DNA from: Marasmius tenuissimus
Taxonomy: Eukaryota; Basidiomycota; Agaricomycetes; Agaricales; Marasmiaceae
Length of the DNA: 64,000 nucleotides
Assembly (NCBI GenBank): GCA_029532415.1
Contig: JAQOTA010000027.1
Location: 558,001 to 622,000 of the forward strand
Direction: 5' to 3'
Shown: one piece after another, positions 38,150 through 51,059 of the stretch
Layout: each line of letters opens with the position of its first letter
Numbering within the stretch: position 1 is the first letter of the stretch
Notes under the pieces: model-generated
Seen by the model: the letters and a program-made list of their open reading frames with translations, nothing else
Told to the model about the DNA's origin: nothing
Database searches by the model: none
Program-made: the position numbers and the translations under genes

Positions 38150-39702
38150 TTACACCGCGTGTGTAGATCGGGCGAGATATGGATGGACCTCAACCTGCCA
38201 TACAAAACATAATCAGCCCATTCTCTCACTCTGAAAGCAGGCGACTGCAGACTCACCGGCGAGGTCATTTCTTGTAATTTGACGCCATTGTGATCCACTG
38301 AATCTCCCCTCGACCAGACTTCTCTATGGACCTTGATGCCAGGTATATCCATCCGAACGCTTGTTTGACCGTTCCGTTGTTGAGAAGAGTTCGTCCCTGA
38401 CGGAATACTGCCGTCTATAATCCTAATCCTACGGTTGAGAATAACCATGAGATTATTGGAGTAGAGTTTCCCCAGTATATCGATGGGCACGTTCCAATAG
38501 GATCTCTTGGGGAAGGTGAAGAATAGCACCACGGTTATGATAGCGAGTACCGCTTGGGGGTGATTTCGGACTTCAGTATCTGGCGAAATCCGATACGCAC
38601 GGTTTTGTATACTCACCCGTCAGTGTGCCGGTCTCCACAATCAACTGAATGATTTTGGTGATCGCATCGTCAGTCTCGATGTTGAACCCAAGCCTCTTAT
38701 TGGAAAGCTGCCGAAGGACGATATGTTCAACCAGGGAAAATGGGGTGACAGTGGATATTGACTCACAATCATGGTCATGCTGATAGCAATAATCACGTCG
38801 CACGCCCCAGTGATAGTCAGCCAAACCTATGAGGCTGAATATCAATGTGAATTGAGACGTTGGAGTTACTGACTCTCGTACCGTCAATGCGGTCCGAGCG
38901 TGAACTGCCACCTTCGCAAGGTCGTTAATAATCTTGGACTGTACCCCGGCCACAATGCCAGCAGTGCCTCCTGTGATAGCCAGCTGTTCGTGTAGGAGAA
39001 CTCCTCGTCAGCTGTTACGCGCTTAGACTCTGTCACGAACGGAACTATACACACAATCGCTACGAGCACTCCAAGTGTCCGTGACTCTGATAGCTTCGCA
39101 ATTCGATATGCGAAGAATAGTTGTACCGCAGTCCCGTCTGAAAAAGAAATCAGTATCCCACTTGACTTCAAAAAACGGACATACTGATCGCACTAATGGT
39201 TGGAATCGAGAACCAGTTATGCCTCATCGCCGTCAGACCTTCCACGTTTCCAAAGTTCAAACCATACTTGACGAAAACGTCGCAGGTAATGACAATGGTC
39301 TGCACGACCTCCAGAACGAACAGACCGTAAACGAGGATTTTGATGGTCCATCCATCCCGTCGTCTAAACGCAAGGTAGTACAGGACTAAAAGAAATACCG
39401 TGGTTTTGTTAGTGATCGCTCTTTGCCTGGAGGAGAGGTCGAGAGGAACACTCACAGACTTGAACACAGAGCACGCCGAGCAGTCCCCAGTTCAGAAAGT
39501 ACCCGATGAGCTTCGAGTTGAGGACCACTGAGAGTGAGATCGAAATTCATTGAGTGGTGATAATGTCTCTTACATATGGTCCTGCCCTGCAGGCGGTGGG
39601 GGCGTGTTAACGAAGCGTAGAAATGAACACTCGAAGGACTTACACAGCGCCAATGGGAGCTGACAACCCAGACGATCCCAATTCAGCTCTCTCATCTGCC
39701 AT
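38150..39702 (-). CDS. DUF6534-type multi-pass membrane protein, 10 exons, 337 aa
   Basis: Exons in coding order: 39702-39647, 39581-39574, 39527-39456, 39385-39185, 39137-39055, 38983-38882, 38826-38767, 38707-38617, 38552-38257, 38194-38150. The phases close to 338 codons. Family blocks are clear: LIGYFLNWGLLGVLCVQV, YYLAFRRRDGW, ILVYGLFVLEVVQT, QLFFAYRI, VWLTITGACDVIIAISM, IIQLIVETGTLT and KLYSNNLMVILNRR, with about seven hydrophobic segments. The tail reads EMTSP then a last exon starting VEV. This is a very large, expanded family of uncharacterised membrane proteins in agaricomycetes; no biochemical role is known to me. The 8-nt exon 2 and therefore the N-terminus are the weakest part; from exon 3 on the model is well supported. 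Confidence 0.85.
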
Positions 39703-41479
39703 GTCGTACGACTCGGAATGACTGGGAAATCGAGTCCATTACGATGCTGCGAGTGCGGCTTTTATGAAGAGCAAATGAATTGTAGGCGGGATCGTGTACG
39801 TTCCTGAACCAAGCGTCTGCCATGAATGATATCGACCCATAGTGAAGCGCCTCTTGACTACCGATGTGGTAAGGACTGGTGTCCCAGTTTCGTGATAGAC
39901 ACAGCCGGCGTCTGTTGGAGAAGTCAAAGCCCTGTGTTTCAGGTCTGAAAGGGCACTGTGCCACAATGCACATTCAAGACGCTGCCAGCTGGCCACACAT
40001 CGATGTCTAAGCGCACATATGTCCAGCAAGGTCAGGGAAAAGATCAAGTGATAGCACATACTAGACTGTATACCCCAGGTTATTGGTGGCGCCCTCTCTC
40101 TCCTCGAGGTGCCCGAGCGTCATGGAATTTGAAAACGCCGCTGGCGAGCAGTGGGGAATGTACCCATCAATGATGAGTCTGAAAGTAGATGAAAGGAAAT
40201 GGAGATTGACATCTCACCTTGAACGTGGAATCCCTTCCGTGATGCTCGCTATATCTTGTCCGAGTACATAAATGAACGATGTGTCCGGTTGCGATCATGG
40301 TACTCTGGAGAACGGGTCTCAGATCTCAGCAATGATCCTCACATAGAGTTAATTGCGTCTACCAATGATGCCCTTCCCAATGGTCGACACTCAAAAGACG
40401 CCGCCTGCATTGAATAGGGCTAGTCTGGCGAGAGCATTTTGCTGACGGGCAAGTCAAGGAGACCCTGTGTGCAGTCTGTCCAGTGTGGAGTCCACGGCGG
40501 TGCATACACAGATCCACAAGCCGAGTACCATCGGACTGACAGCAGGCGTGATACTCGGGATCAGAATCCACCGTGAAGAGCTGTGAAGAGCTATTGAGAA
40601 GATAAGCCCCCAACACGTGCACGTATTGCGCTGAAGACTCGAAAGATGCACACGATTACGTTGCGTCGACGATTTGTTTGAGGAATGCAACATTCGTTGT
40701 TCAAGTCGACTTTTTCTGGGTAAGGGTACATTCTACATCACACATTCGACGCTTGATGATGAATTCCAATAGAAGGCGTGTCTAGTGGTGGTTGATATCA
40801 AATTCTGCAGGGGCGAGCGGGATTGCGTGGCGAAGAACAAGAGCCAGAGGATGATCACTAGATAATCTGGTGCCTTCTGCCGTTGAAACAACGCCCCACG
40901 CCTGGCTGGGACTGACATTGACCCAGTCAGAATTCTCTACAAGAGTAGAGATAGCTAACACTGTGAACTCAAAAAACGAATCGAAACACTCACTTCGAGC
41001 AATTGGTGACGAGACTGCCATTAATTCTCTCATGCGTGCATATCGCAGGTATTTCTAGTTGGACCCACAGTGGATACGTAGAGATATCGAGTTGATTGTC
41101 ATTTGACATCGTTGTTGACAGAAAAGATACGGGCGCTTATTTCATATCTTTCAGCCTTCGAGCTACGGCGCTCAGCTCTAGGCTCCCGCTCGACGCCACC
41201 CTCAAGCTTATCTCGCGGAGAAATATAACTTCTTCACCTCAGTTCTGGCGATATTACAGCGATGTTAGAGCCTTGGTTGTACACACAGTCGATAGGTTCT
41301 CGACCTGTCAACACAATTGTGGACACGTAGGACGTAGGTATATTGTCATTGGTGTCGTAGAAAATACAGTTGGGATTACATGCGTAGATATTGCGACAGA
41401 GCTTCCCGGTTATATGTATGTGGCCGATTCTACACAGTCTGTAGCCTTCGCCGAGTACGGCCTTCGAAGGCCTGCAACA
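39703..41479. other. Intergenic with possible decayed membrane-protein exons
   Basis: On the minus strand between about 41050 and 40735 there are short hydrophobic open segments (VLAISTLVENSDWVN, VIILWLLFFATQ) bounded by good GTGAGT, CACAG and CTAG splice-like sites. They could be the remains of another multi-pass membrane protein gene, perhaps of the neighbouring DUF6534 type, but no diagnostic block is intact and I could not build a complete frame. The rest shows nothing I recognise. Confidence 0.35.
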
Positions 41480-44400
41480 CTAGGACCTGGACTGTTGTGC
41501 CCTCCGCCCGGCTCCATAGATACCTCCGTGTCTATGTTGCATATGAACGTAGATGGTGTCTTCTTTGAAGACGCGCACACAGACCCAGCAGATATGAGCG
41601 CCGCATTTGCAGGTCATGTGATTACAGCCCTCCGTCTTTTCGATCCATACCTGACACGATGGGCACCTCTTAGCCCCGGCTCCCTTCGCCCACTCTTTAT
41701 TGAGACGATCCTGCTCAGCAGGGTCAAATTGACGACGACGTTCCTCACAAGTCATCCCGTCGTGGCCTTCTTCGTGGCATTGCGTACACACCGATGCGAG
41801 GCAAGACGGACATTGGCGGGCACTATCAGAAGACTCGGAGGGATAGATCTGCTTGCAATCAGGAGTTTTGCAGTATCCGAACTTCTGTGGATTCTGCTCG
41901 ATGTAAGTCGTGAACGCCGTCTCAAGCAAAGTGTTGAACGCCAACTCCGACTCCAAGTACTTCTGGATCACAGGAAGTGCGATAGGTTCCCCGCATCTCG
42001 CTTCGTCGCCGATACATAGGAAGGGAAACTTTTTGACATCAGCGGCGAAAAAGTGTCGAAGACAAGCCGTGCAGTACTCGTGTCCACATCCGAGCTTGAC
42101 CGGCGTGTCGACGTCCATAAAGCAGATTGGGCACGATGATCCGGATTGGGATGAAAGGTTGGGCGTGACATTGGAAAGAGACCTGTCGATTAGGTCTCTG
42201 AGAAGTCGACGGGCATCCTCACCCCCTCTAACCGTGATACGGACGGAAGGGGAGATGTCGAGTGTAACGCTATCCCTCCCAACTGCTTCCCGGAGTTCTG
42301 ATAGCCCCTCCGAGAGGAAGAACCGCACTGACTCCGGTTTCAACGTCTGCGTGTATTCCGAACGAGACAACCTCTCAATCTCCCCCTCCATCAGAGCCCT
42401 CGCAGCCGCAATAGCAGCTGCATCCGCGTAGCCTTTCAACACCTTTGACTTCCAATCGTGTCGGATGTACGTCCCTGTGGTATCGGTGACGGAATCCAGG
42501 AATTTCTGTCCTTCTACGGTAGAAAACCAAGGCTGCCAAGTCTTCTGAAGAGCCTCTCCGGCGACCAAGCGTTCAACTCTAACCTTGAGCATTCCAACGG
42601 CTTTTTTGTCATTCCCACCCACTCGAATACTCGCTTTGGTGTCGAACACGCGCAGATGGAGAATGCCGCCCTTTCTACCCTTCGTATCCTCCTCGAGTGA
42701 GTCCCATAGTGTCTTCTGAGCAAGATACTGTTGGATAGGTATGATGATCTGGTATGGATCGGAGAGCCAGAGCGCAAACTTTGAGTTGCCGATGTAGGAG
42801 AACTTCTTGCCCTTCAGTTGGTCGTGAACTGTCCTCGCATCCTCCCAGTTATTGAATCTCATTCGTAGAGAGCGGTTGCCCTGAGTAGCATTGAGCCGGG
42901 ATGGTTCAAAGCTAACGGCGTGTCTGCCTACGGCTTTTTCGACATGTTCCTTTAGGATTTCCTCCGCGATATCCTCGTCGTACTCAAGCGGGGATAGCTC
43001 TTTGAGGGACAAGGGGTCAAAGAGGTATTCAATCGTCCGCTTTGGAACGTGAACGGGTACGCCGCTGATGAAAAGCGGGGTATCGTTGTTGTTGTTATTG
43101 AACACCATCCTAGCCCTGTCTCGATTTCGGCGATCCCCTTCAACTCGAATCCCACGGCCATCTATAACCCATCCATCGCGAAGGCTGAGTTTGATAGCTG
43201 CAGCTTCCTGAGACACGTAGGTAGCAACGTAACGTTTGCAAGGTAACCACCAGCTAACAAGCAGTACACCACCGTCAATGGAGTGCATCCCGCCAACGGT
43301 TCCACTGTCGCACAACTCGGCATTCAGGGACTGTCCATGGAAGTCCACACTGTCAAGGCCAGACGCTATATCCCTGCCGCGTTCTGCCTCGACAATGATA
43401 CTGGCCTCCTTTGAGTTGCTCCTCAGGTCGATTTGAAGGTGGTACATCTCTTCCTCCCCCATCCCCTGCTCCCGCAAAAAGTTGCAGACGTCAAAGTACT
43501 TTGCTGTGAATGGGAGGTTGGTAATCCGAATCCGACACGCATCGAAGCCAGTGACAACACGCTCGACGTTAAGGCCTGCACTGAACTTGACGATCGTGCT
43601 ACCCAGGGCCAGGTGCTGCATCGTCTTCTCCGACTCCAAACGCATTCTCTCGTCTTCTAATCGCAGCTTTTCCGAGCGAGCCTCAGCTTCTCTCTCCCTC
43701 ATCAGCCTCTCCTTCTCTGCGAGTTCTTCTGCGGCCTGCTGTCGTTGAGCTTCAGCTTCTCTATCCAAGGCCTCTTTCACGGCAGGGTCGTGACGGAAGG
43801 TACATTTCTCCCCGTGAAAACACCTTCCCTTAGTCCAATAGACGCAGTCACGGTGTGGTGACCAAGAGGAGCGGGAGTGTTGAATTGATTGGGGAACGGA
43901 ATTCGCAGGTTTTTCTGCGGCTGGCTGTTGTTGAAGTTCCGCCTCCGGATCTAACATCTCCCCCACAGTGGGATCATGACGGAAGGTGCATTCGTCGCCC
44001 TTACTGCACCTTCCCCGAGCCCAGTAGGTACAGTCCCGGTATGGTGTCCAAGCAGAGTGGGAAGGTTGGCTCGACTGGGAAGCAGAGTCTGACCCCGAAG
44101 AATCTTCGTCCGGCCCTCGTTGAGCTTCGGCCTTTGAATATAATGCCTCCCTCACGGCAGGGTCATGACGGAAGGTACACTTCTCTCCGTGAAAGCATCT
44201 TCCCCGTGCCCAGTAGGTACAATCCCGGTATGGCGTCCAAGCAGAACGGGACTGTTCGCTTGACTGGGAGACGGAGTCCGATCCCCAAAGATCTTCCTCG
44301 ACCAGTAGTCGTCGGGCTTCATCATCTCTCTCCAAGGTCCCTCTCATGGCGGGGTCGTGACGGAAGATACAGCTCGCCCCATGATAGCAAATTCCCTGAC

Positions 44401-45017
44401 CCCAATAGACGCAGTTGCGGGCAGGAGGTAGGTGGAAGAGCGCTGAATATATGTCTGCAACCTCCTCCTCCCTAGGTCGTCTTTGTGGTTCAGCCGTTGG
44501 TTCGTGGAGCCCTTTCTCGGCAGCATCATGACGAAAAGTACAGCTGTCGCCTTTCAGGCAATTTCCTTGAGCCCAGTAGGTGCAAGGTCGGGTTCGGAAT
44601 CGGGGGTCTTCACCTGACAGAGGAACAGGCTTGATGTCTGTAATCCCTTCCCCAGCCAGTCGTTGTCGTGGCTCTCTGTCTTTCACAACAGCATCGTGAA
44701 GGAAGGTACAATTGTTTCCTTTCAGACACTTTCCCTGTAGCCAATAAACGCAGGGTTTGGTTGGAATCCCGGAGAAGGGCGAGTTCTGAACAGAGCGTGT
44801 ATCTGATGGGGACTTGGGTTCGTTTATCTGTTGGCAATAGGTTCACCAGGTGTCTCCGATGGCCGACGGTCGAGCTTACCTGTGGATCTACAGCACCTCC
44901 ATTACGACCGTGACTCTTGAAACATTTCTCGCCATAACTGCATCGTCCCTTCAGGAAGAAATGACATATTTGTGACTGTGGTGAGTTGAGGCCTTTGGTT
45001 GGGTAGACGATGGACAT
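41480..45017 (-). CDS. RBR E3 ubiquitin ligase with seven CCCH zinc fingers (paralog B)
   Basis: Two exons, 45017-44880 and 44827-41480; the 52-bp intron is phase 0 at the same place as in paralogs A and C; 1161 aa. Exon 1 has one CCCH finger (CHFFLKGRCSYGEKCFKSH) and exon 2 opens with six more (for example CTYWAQGNCLKGDSCTFRH), all C-x7-C-x5-C-x3-H. A short charged coiled coil, RRM-like and KH-like stretches follow. The RBR module has RING1 (CPICFMDV ... CGHEYCTACL), IBR and RING2 (CPSCQVWIEKTEGCNHMTC) with the catalytic Cys present. The protein stops soon after RING2 and lacks the C-terminal coiled coil and CaaX box of A. The repeated fingers suggest strengthened or multivalent RNA binding. 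It forms a tandem pair with paralog C. Confidence 0.9.
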
Positions 45018-45165
45018 GGTAGTTGAGAAGAAAGGAGCACAGACGAACACGTTTTTGACTCACAGATCCACAGCAGCGCGAAGCTTGCAAAATTTTGGAC
45101 CTCCTGCGGTGTCACAATCTGCGCTCGATCACCATTCTATATCCGCCGCCGGTCTATTGTGTACC

Positions 45166-47189
45166 TCATAGCCTAAACCTTGTTTGACACAACTCCGCGG
45201 TGGGCTTCACCTTGTATAGAAGATCTATTGTTCCAGAGAGATCCGAGCGAATACAAGGTTGCCCACAGGTCGTGAAGGTTGTGAGAGCCCAAGGTAAGCT
45301 ATGACAAGGTAACCCCTCGGTAACCCCTCGAATGTGTACAGCAAATCGAGCGCCAAACAACGCCCTTGTGCGAGGGTGCCACCACGTCTGACCCCATGAT
45401 GCTGATAATGTGTGTCCGGGTGAGAGAGTGGGCACGCTCCACACGGCGTTTTCGATCGATATGTCAAAGCGGTAAGTTCTTTCCCGAATTGGATCACTGG
45501 AAGTGTGCGCATGCATGAGCCCGTCGCGCCATTCAAATCGAAGGGAGAACTCTGTACCCATGAGCTGTGGTATGATGTTGTTGGTCAAAGCTGTCTCTGA
45601 GCGAACCAGAGGTTGGCGATTGGTACGTACTGTGAGTGCCGTATCCCCACGTCGAAAGCAAGTGTCAAATCTTCTCGTGCCTCAGTGCCGATCCTAAAGG
45701 CTACAATCGTTCTCGCGCCAGAAAATGGTATCTGGAAGGCCCAGATGCCGACAATGATGAAGTGGACAACAGGAAGAAGAGCGCTCGCAATAAGAATTTT
45801 AGCTTGATGCTGACCGGCCTCGCCTGCCTCGAACAGTGTCCTCCAAAATGACTCGAGAAGTCCCAATAAGAGTTAGGGAAGGAGCCACAACGACGTTGGG
45901 ACCTTCGGAGATATGGTCCTATGGACGCGAGCACCTCGTGCGCATACTCAGGTGTTAGCAAGGACGTACCTGTATTGATGAAAGCATCCTAGTTGGGAAA
46001 TTCGAGAACCGATCCAATCCAGATACAGCATCAACTTCTGGGCACGAGCAAAACAGGTGGCAAAGCAGAAATCTGAGAGTGGATCGGATTCGCAAGGAAA
46101 CGCCAAAATAGTGAGGTCGTCATCCTCACGGATGGCTACAAGGCGATCAAGACGAGTGACTTCGGAGCTTTTACTTCACCGGCGAAGAGTGAACCGAGCA
46201 CAAAAGGGGGCAATGACCTGCAGCGCCAATCAGTACAAATAAATCAGCCCAGAGAAGGTAGGACACTTACAATGACTAAGTTGTAACCCTACAAAGGTGC
46301 TTGTACACCGGTCTTCGTTCTCCTAGAATCCCGCTATGTGGCTTCACGCAGTCTCCCGCTAGCCTTCGGGTGACTTGCGAACGTGAGAGAACTCCTGGGC
46401 GGGGGTGTCCACTCGAACAGAACAGAAGAGCTCGTTAACCTCTTTTTCCATATTTCTCTCGATCGAGACGAGTCCCGTCATCATCCACACGCTTCCCAAA
46501 AGCGCTGTGTACCCTGTCCTTCCTAGCATTCTCTTCAAAACTAACTCTCCGTGGCTTAAAAAAAGCATCAGTGCGATGTTGTACACAATTGGTTCCACCA
46601 TCGTGCTCGAGTTAGGGATGACTAGGAGGCACGTCACGGCGCTGGAGTCATCAGAGATAATGATTTCGGTAGGTGATGGTGAGGTGTCAAGTCCGTCCGT
46701 TTCCTCCGCCGCAACGACGTACTGATATCGAGGATATGCGATTCGTTGGCAAGCAGCAGGCGCTCAAAAGCTGTCTGAAACGGCTCGAACTCCTCAGAGC
46801 CCGCAGTTTCCACAAGCCGACGCTTGCTCTTCTGAACCTTGGACGAGAATGTTTCCCACTCATGGCTATCACATTCTTTGGTTTTGCGGTATCGAATTTC
46901 AGGGCAGTAATATAACATCCAGAAAAGACCGAGCAGAGTGTCGTGTATGAAGTGCTCGGGCGCGTATAAGGGTGTAGATGAGAGCTTTGTGTGACGGACT
47001 AACACTGAGAGGTTTGTTCTCGCGACTGAGAATGACCACTCCTCCAAGGATAAATGAGCACGTGGTATTCGAATATAAAGATAATGGGAAATACCTAAAC
47101 GTGCCCTTCCGCCTATCTTCGGAGAGAATTAGATCTTGAAGTCGTTCACCAACCGATCGATTCGTTCCAAGAGTGTGGTTGATATCCAC
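45166..47189 (-). pseudogene. Gene X, unknown multi-exon gene beside RBR-B, possibly decayed
   Basis: Several open segments look like exons: MDINHTLGTNRSVGERLQDL (from 47189), IALMLFLSHGELVLKRMLG (in 46637-46359), SALLPVVHFIIVGIWAFQIP (in 45866-45585) and ERTYRFDISIENAVWSVPTL (in 45588-45166). I could not join all of them: after the first GT-AG junction the in-frame path meets a stop. A shorter copy lies at 51060-51760, with matching pieces (IGTEARED against ISTEAREG, ERTYRFDISIEN against ERTYRFDVSMDK). Both copies sit immediately 5' of an RBR gene. I do not recognise the family; hydrophobic segments hint at a membrane protein. Confidence 0.45.
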
Positions 47190-47704
47190 TTTGAACCAAA
47201 ACTGCTGCCACTTCTGCCTCAGAGAGTCACAAATCAGCTCTGTTTATACAATTCCGCGGACGGTGTGGAAGAAGATAAGCATAATGAACGATGGCATCGT
47301 TGCGCATGATGGTGGTTGACGGAAAAGAAGTGGGCGTCTATCAGGCGTCTATTGGTCGAACATGACCCAGCCCACTGTGACCGGAGGGTTGTATGTAAGA
47401 GCTTTTTCTAAGGCTCGATACATAATTCAGGACTCGAAAAAATCATGTAGAAAGCTGTATTGCGCTAGTGATACAAAGGGGTGCAAGAAAAGAGATATAG
47501 TAAATGCTGTTTGGTGCATAGAGGATAAGCACAAAGTCCGATGTCGATATATCCTAAGCGAAATGGCGTCCCCCGTTCTAAGCCTCGCTCCTTTCCCTCC
47601 TTATTGTTGCTGTCAGTCATTCGTTCATGTCCTTCTTGTACATTCATCCACCCCAGCAGCTAGATTAACCACTCAGATCCTCGCAAGATCCGGAATCCTT
47701 CGTT

Positions 47705-50700
47705 CTACACGCGATTCAAACGTCTCCCTGGAGCGCGATGAACGTTTCCACCTCGACGCGCAGGTACATAGCTAAGTATGGGTCGAACGGGTGGTGTCCT
47801 CTCCCGCTCGCGATTCTCGAACACTGCCAACGCCTCGATCCGTGCTGGAGGATTTCCACCCCCTACCGCTGGTTCCTCCGCGATGTCTGTATCGAAACAA
47901 CCACCGTGCGCTCGACTCATATGGCCATAGATCGTCTGCGCCTCAAAAGTGCCCATACAGACCCAACAGATATGAGCCCCACATTTGCAGGACATGTGGT
48001 TACACCCTTCCGTCTTCTCGATCCACACCTGGCACTTTGGACACCTCTTAACTCCCGCTCCCTTCGCCCACTCGCTATTGAGCCTGTCCTGCTCAGCAGG
48101 GTCGATCTGATTACGACGCTCCTCGCAAGTCATCCCATCATGACCCTCCTCGTGGCATTTCGTGCACACCGATGCGAGGCAGGAAGGACATCGGCGGGCT
48201 CCTTCAGATGAACCGGAGGGATAGATCTGCTTGCAGTCGGGAGTCTTGCAGTATGTGAACGTCTGTTGGTTCTGTTCAATGTAGGTCGTGAACGCCGTCT
48301 CCAAGAGCGCATTGAACTCTGAATCTGACTCGAGGTACTTTTGGATCACAGGAAGCGCGATAGGTTTCCCGCACTTGGCCTCGTCGCCGATACACAGGAT
48401 GGGGAAATTCTTGATATCGGCAGTGAAGAAATGTCGAAGGCATGCGGTGCAGTACTCGTGTCTGCATCCAAGCTTGACTGGGGTATCAACGTCCGTGAAG
48501 CATATGGGGCAGGATGATTCGGAGTCGGATGAAGCATTGGGCTCGATGTTGGAAAGGGACTTGTCAATCAGATTCCTGAGATGCTGGCGGGCGTCCTCGC
48601 CCCCTCGGATCGTTATACGGACGGAGCTGGAGATGTCGAGCGTAACACTGGCCCTCCCGAACGCTTTCCGAAGTTCCGGTAATCCTTCCCGGAGGAAGAA
48701 CCGTACTGATTCTGGTTTGAGTGTCTGGGTATATTCCGAACGGGAAAGCCTCTCGATTTCTTCTTCCATCAAAGCCCTCGCCCTCGTGATGGCGGCTGGA
48801 TCTCCGTAGCCCTTCAACACCTTCAATTTCCAATCGTGTCGAATGTACGTTCCCGTAGTTCTGGAGACCGACTCGAGGAACCCCTGTCCTTCAGCGGTAG
48901 AGAACCAGGCATTCCAAGTCTTCTGGAGAACCTCTCCGGCCACCAAACGTTCGACTCTAACCTTCAGCATCCCAACAACCTTCGTATCATTCCCACCCAC
49001 TCGAAGACTCGCTTTGTTGTCGAACACGCGGAGATGGAGAATACCATCCTTTCTGCCCTTCGTATCCTCCGCGAGCGAGTCCCACAGTCTCTTCTGAGCA
49101 CGATACTGTTGCATAGGAATGGTGATCTGGTACGGATCGGAGAGCCAGAGCAGAAACTTCGAGTCATCGATATAGTAGAACTTCTTGTCCTTCAGTCGAT
49201 CGTGAACGACCTTCGCGTCCTCCCAATGACTGAACTTCATTCGTATAGAGCGGTTGCCCTGGGCAGCATTGAGCCGGGATGGTTCAAAGTCAACAGAACC
49301 CCCAAAATCAACATCATCTCCGTCCATGATATCGTTGACGTGTCCCTTCAACAGCTCCTCCACATCGTCCTCATTGTACTCGAGTGTAGAAATTTCGTTC
49401 AAGGAATAGGGGTCGAAGAGTTGGTCGATTTTCCGCTCCGAAACGTTGAGGGGTACACCACTGATGAAAAGGGCAGTACAGCCGTTGTCGAACACCCCCC
49501 TCTCCCTGTCCTGATTGCGACGATCTCCTTCGACCCTGATCATACGGCCGTTTAGGACCCGTGAATGGTGAAGGCTCAGTTTGGTAGCTGCAACTTCCGG
49601 GGAGAGGTAGGTCGCAACGTAGCGTTTGGAAGGCAACCACCAGCAGACGACCAGTGTTCCACCATTGAGGGAGTCCATACCACCAACGGCCCCGTTCTCG
49701 CTCGCCTCGGCGGTCAAGGATTGCCCGCGAAAGTCCGTATTGTTAAGGCCCAACGCGAGCTCGCTAGCGCGTCCTGCCTCAACGATAATGTTGGCCTCCT
49801 TCGAGTTACTCCTCATATCGATCTGGAGGTGATACATCTCCTCCTCCATCTCCTGTTCCCGAAGCAGATTGCAGACATCGTGGTACTTCGCACTGAGCGG
49901 AAGGTTCGTGATCCGTACACGACACGCATCGAAGCCGGTGACGACACGTTCGACGTTGAGGCCTGCGCCGAATTTGACGACAGTGGTACCAAGAGCCAGA
50001 TGTCGTATCGTCCTCTCGCCCTCTGGCCGAAGAGCTTCCGCTTCACTACTATCTTCCATCAACCCCTCCTTCCCCGCCGTGTTACGTCGCGTTTCAGCCT
50101 CTCGATCCAAAGCGTCTTTCACTGCGGGGTCGTGCCGGAAGGTACAGCTGTCGCCCTTATCGCACCTTCCCCGAGCCCAGTAGATACAGTCCGGTTGTGG
50201 TATTCCTGAGAAGCGAGCGTGCTGGTTCGACGGGAGGATGAGATGTGTATCCGTAGGTTCTTCTACCTCGGCCTGTTGTGGTTGTTGGGATTCAACCTCT
50301 CCAACGGTAGCGTCGTGACGGAAGGTACAGCTATCCCCTCTCATACACCTTCCCTGAGCCCAATAGACGCAGACGACCGCCGGGGATCGTGGTTCAGCCT
50401 CTCTGGTGGGAGCACCGTGAAGAAAGGTACAGCTGTCCCCTCTCAGACAGTTTCCCTTGGCCCAATATACGCAAGGCTGGGTCGGGGCCCAACCGGGGAA
50501 ATGGGAGTCTCGTCTCGGTTGTGGAGGCGACTTGGTAATACTAGCTGTGAGCTTCTCCCCAGCTGGTCGTTCGTTTGCACGTGGTTCCTTGGTTTGCATA
50601 GCAGCGTCGTGACGGAATGAGCAGCTTTCCCCTTTCGTACACCTTCCCTGAGCCCAATAAACGCAGGGTTTGGTTGGAGTCCAGGGAAAGCGGGAGATTT

Positions 50701-50926
50701 GGCCAGAGCGTGTACCCGATAACGAGCTCGCTTCGTTCGTCTGATTACAAGGGTCCAAAAAGCGTTATCGATGGTCGGTGATTGGGCTTACCTGCGGATT
50801 TACAGCTCCTGTATTACTACCGTGACTCTTGAGACACCCTTCCCCGAACCTGCATTGTCCCTTGAGGAAGAAAGGGCAGAGATGCGACTGTGAACTGGAA
50901 CCTTTGGCTGGATAAACTATAGACAT
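47705..50926 (-). CDS. RBR E3 ubiquitin ligase with five CCCH zinc fingers (paralog C)
   Basis: Two exons, 50926-50792 and 50740-47705; the 51-bp intron is phase 0; 1056 aa. One CCCH finger lies in exon 1 (CPFFLKGQCRFGEGCLKSH) and four in exon 2 (for example CVYWAQGRCTKGESCSFRH). RRM-like (CRVRITNLPLSAKYHDVCN) and KH-like stretches follow. The RBR module has RING1 (CPICFTDV ... CRHEYCTACL), IBR and RING2 (CPKCQVWIEKTEGCNHMSC) with the catalytic Cys. One RING1 residue differs from the paralogs: CRHEYC in place of CGHEYC. The C-terminus is Arg-rich with no CaaX box. It resembles paralog B much more closely than A, including the DNA upstream of the gene, as expected for a recent tandem duplicate. 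Confidence 0.9.
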
Positions 50927-51059
50927 GGTGGTTGAGATGAAGGGAGGACGGACAAACACGTTGTTGACTCACATATTCACAGCAGCGCTAGATGGTCGAT
51001 AAACTCTTGGAACTGCTCTGTTGGCGTCACAACCCGCATCCGATCACCCTTCTATTTCC

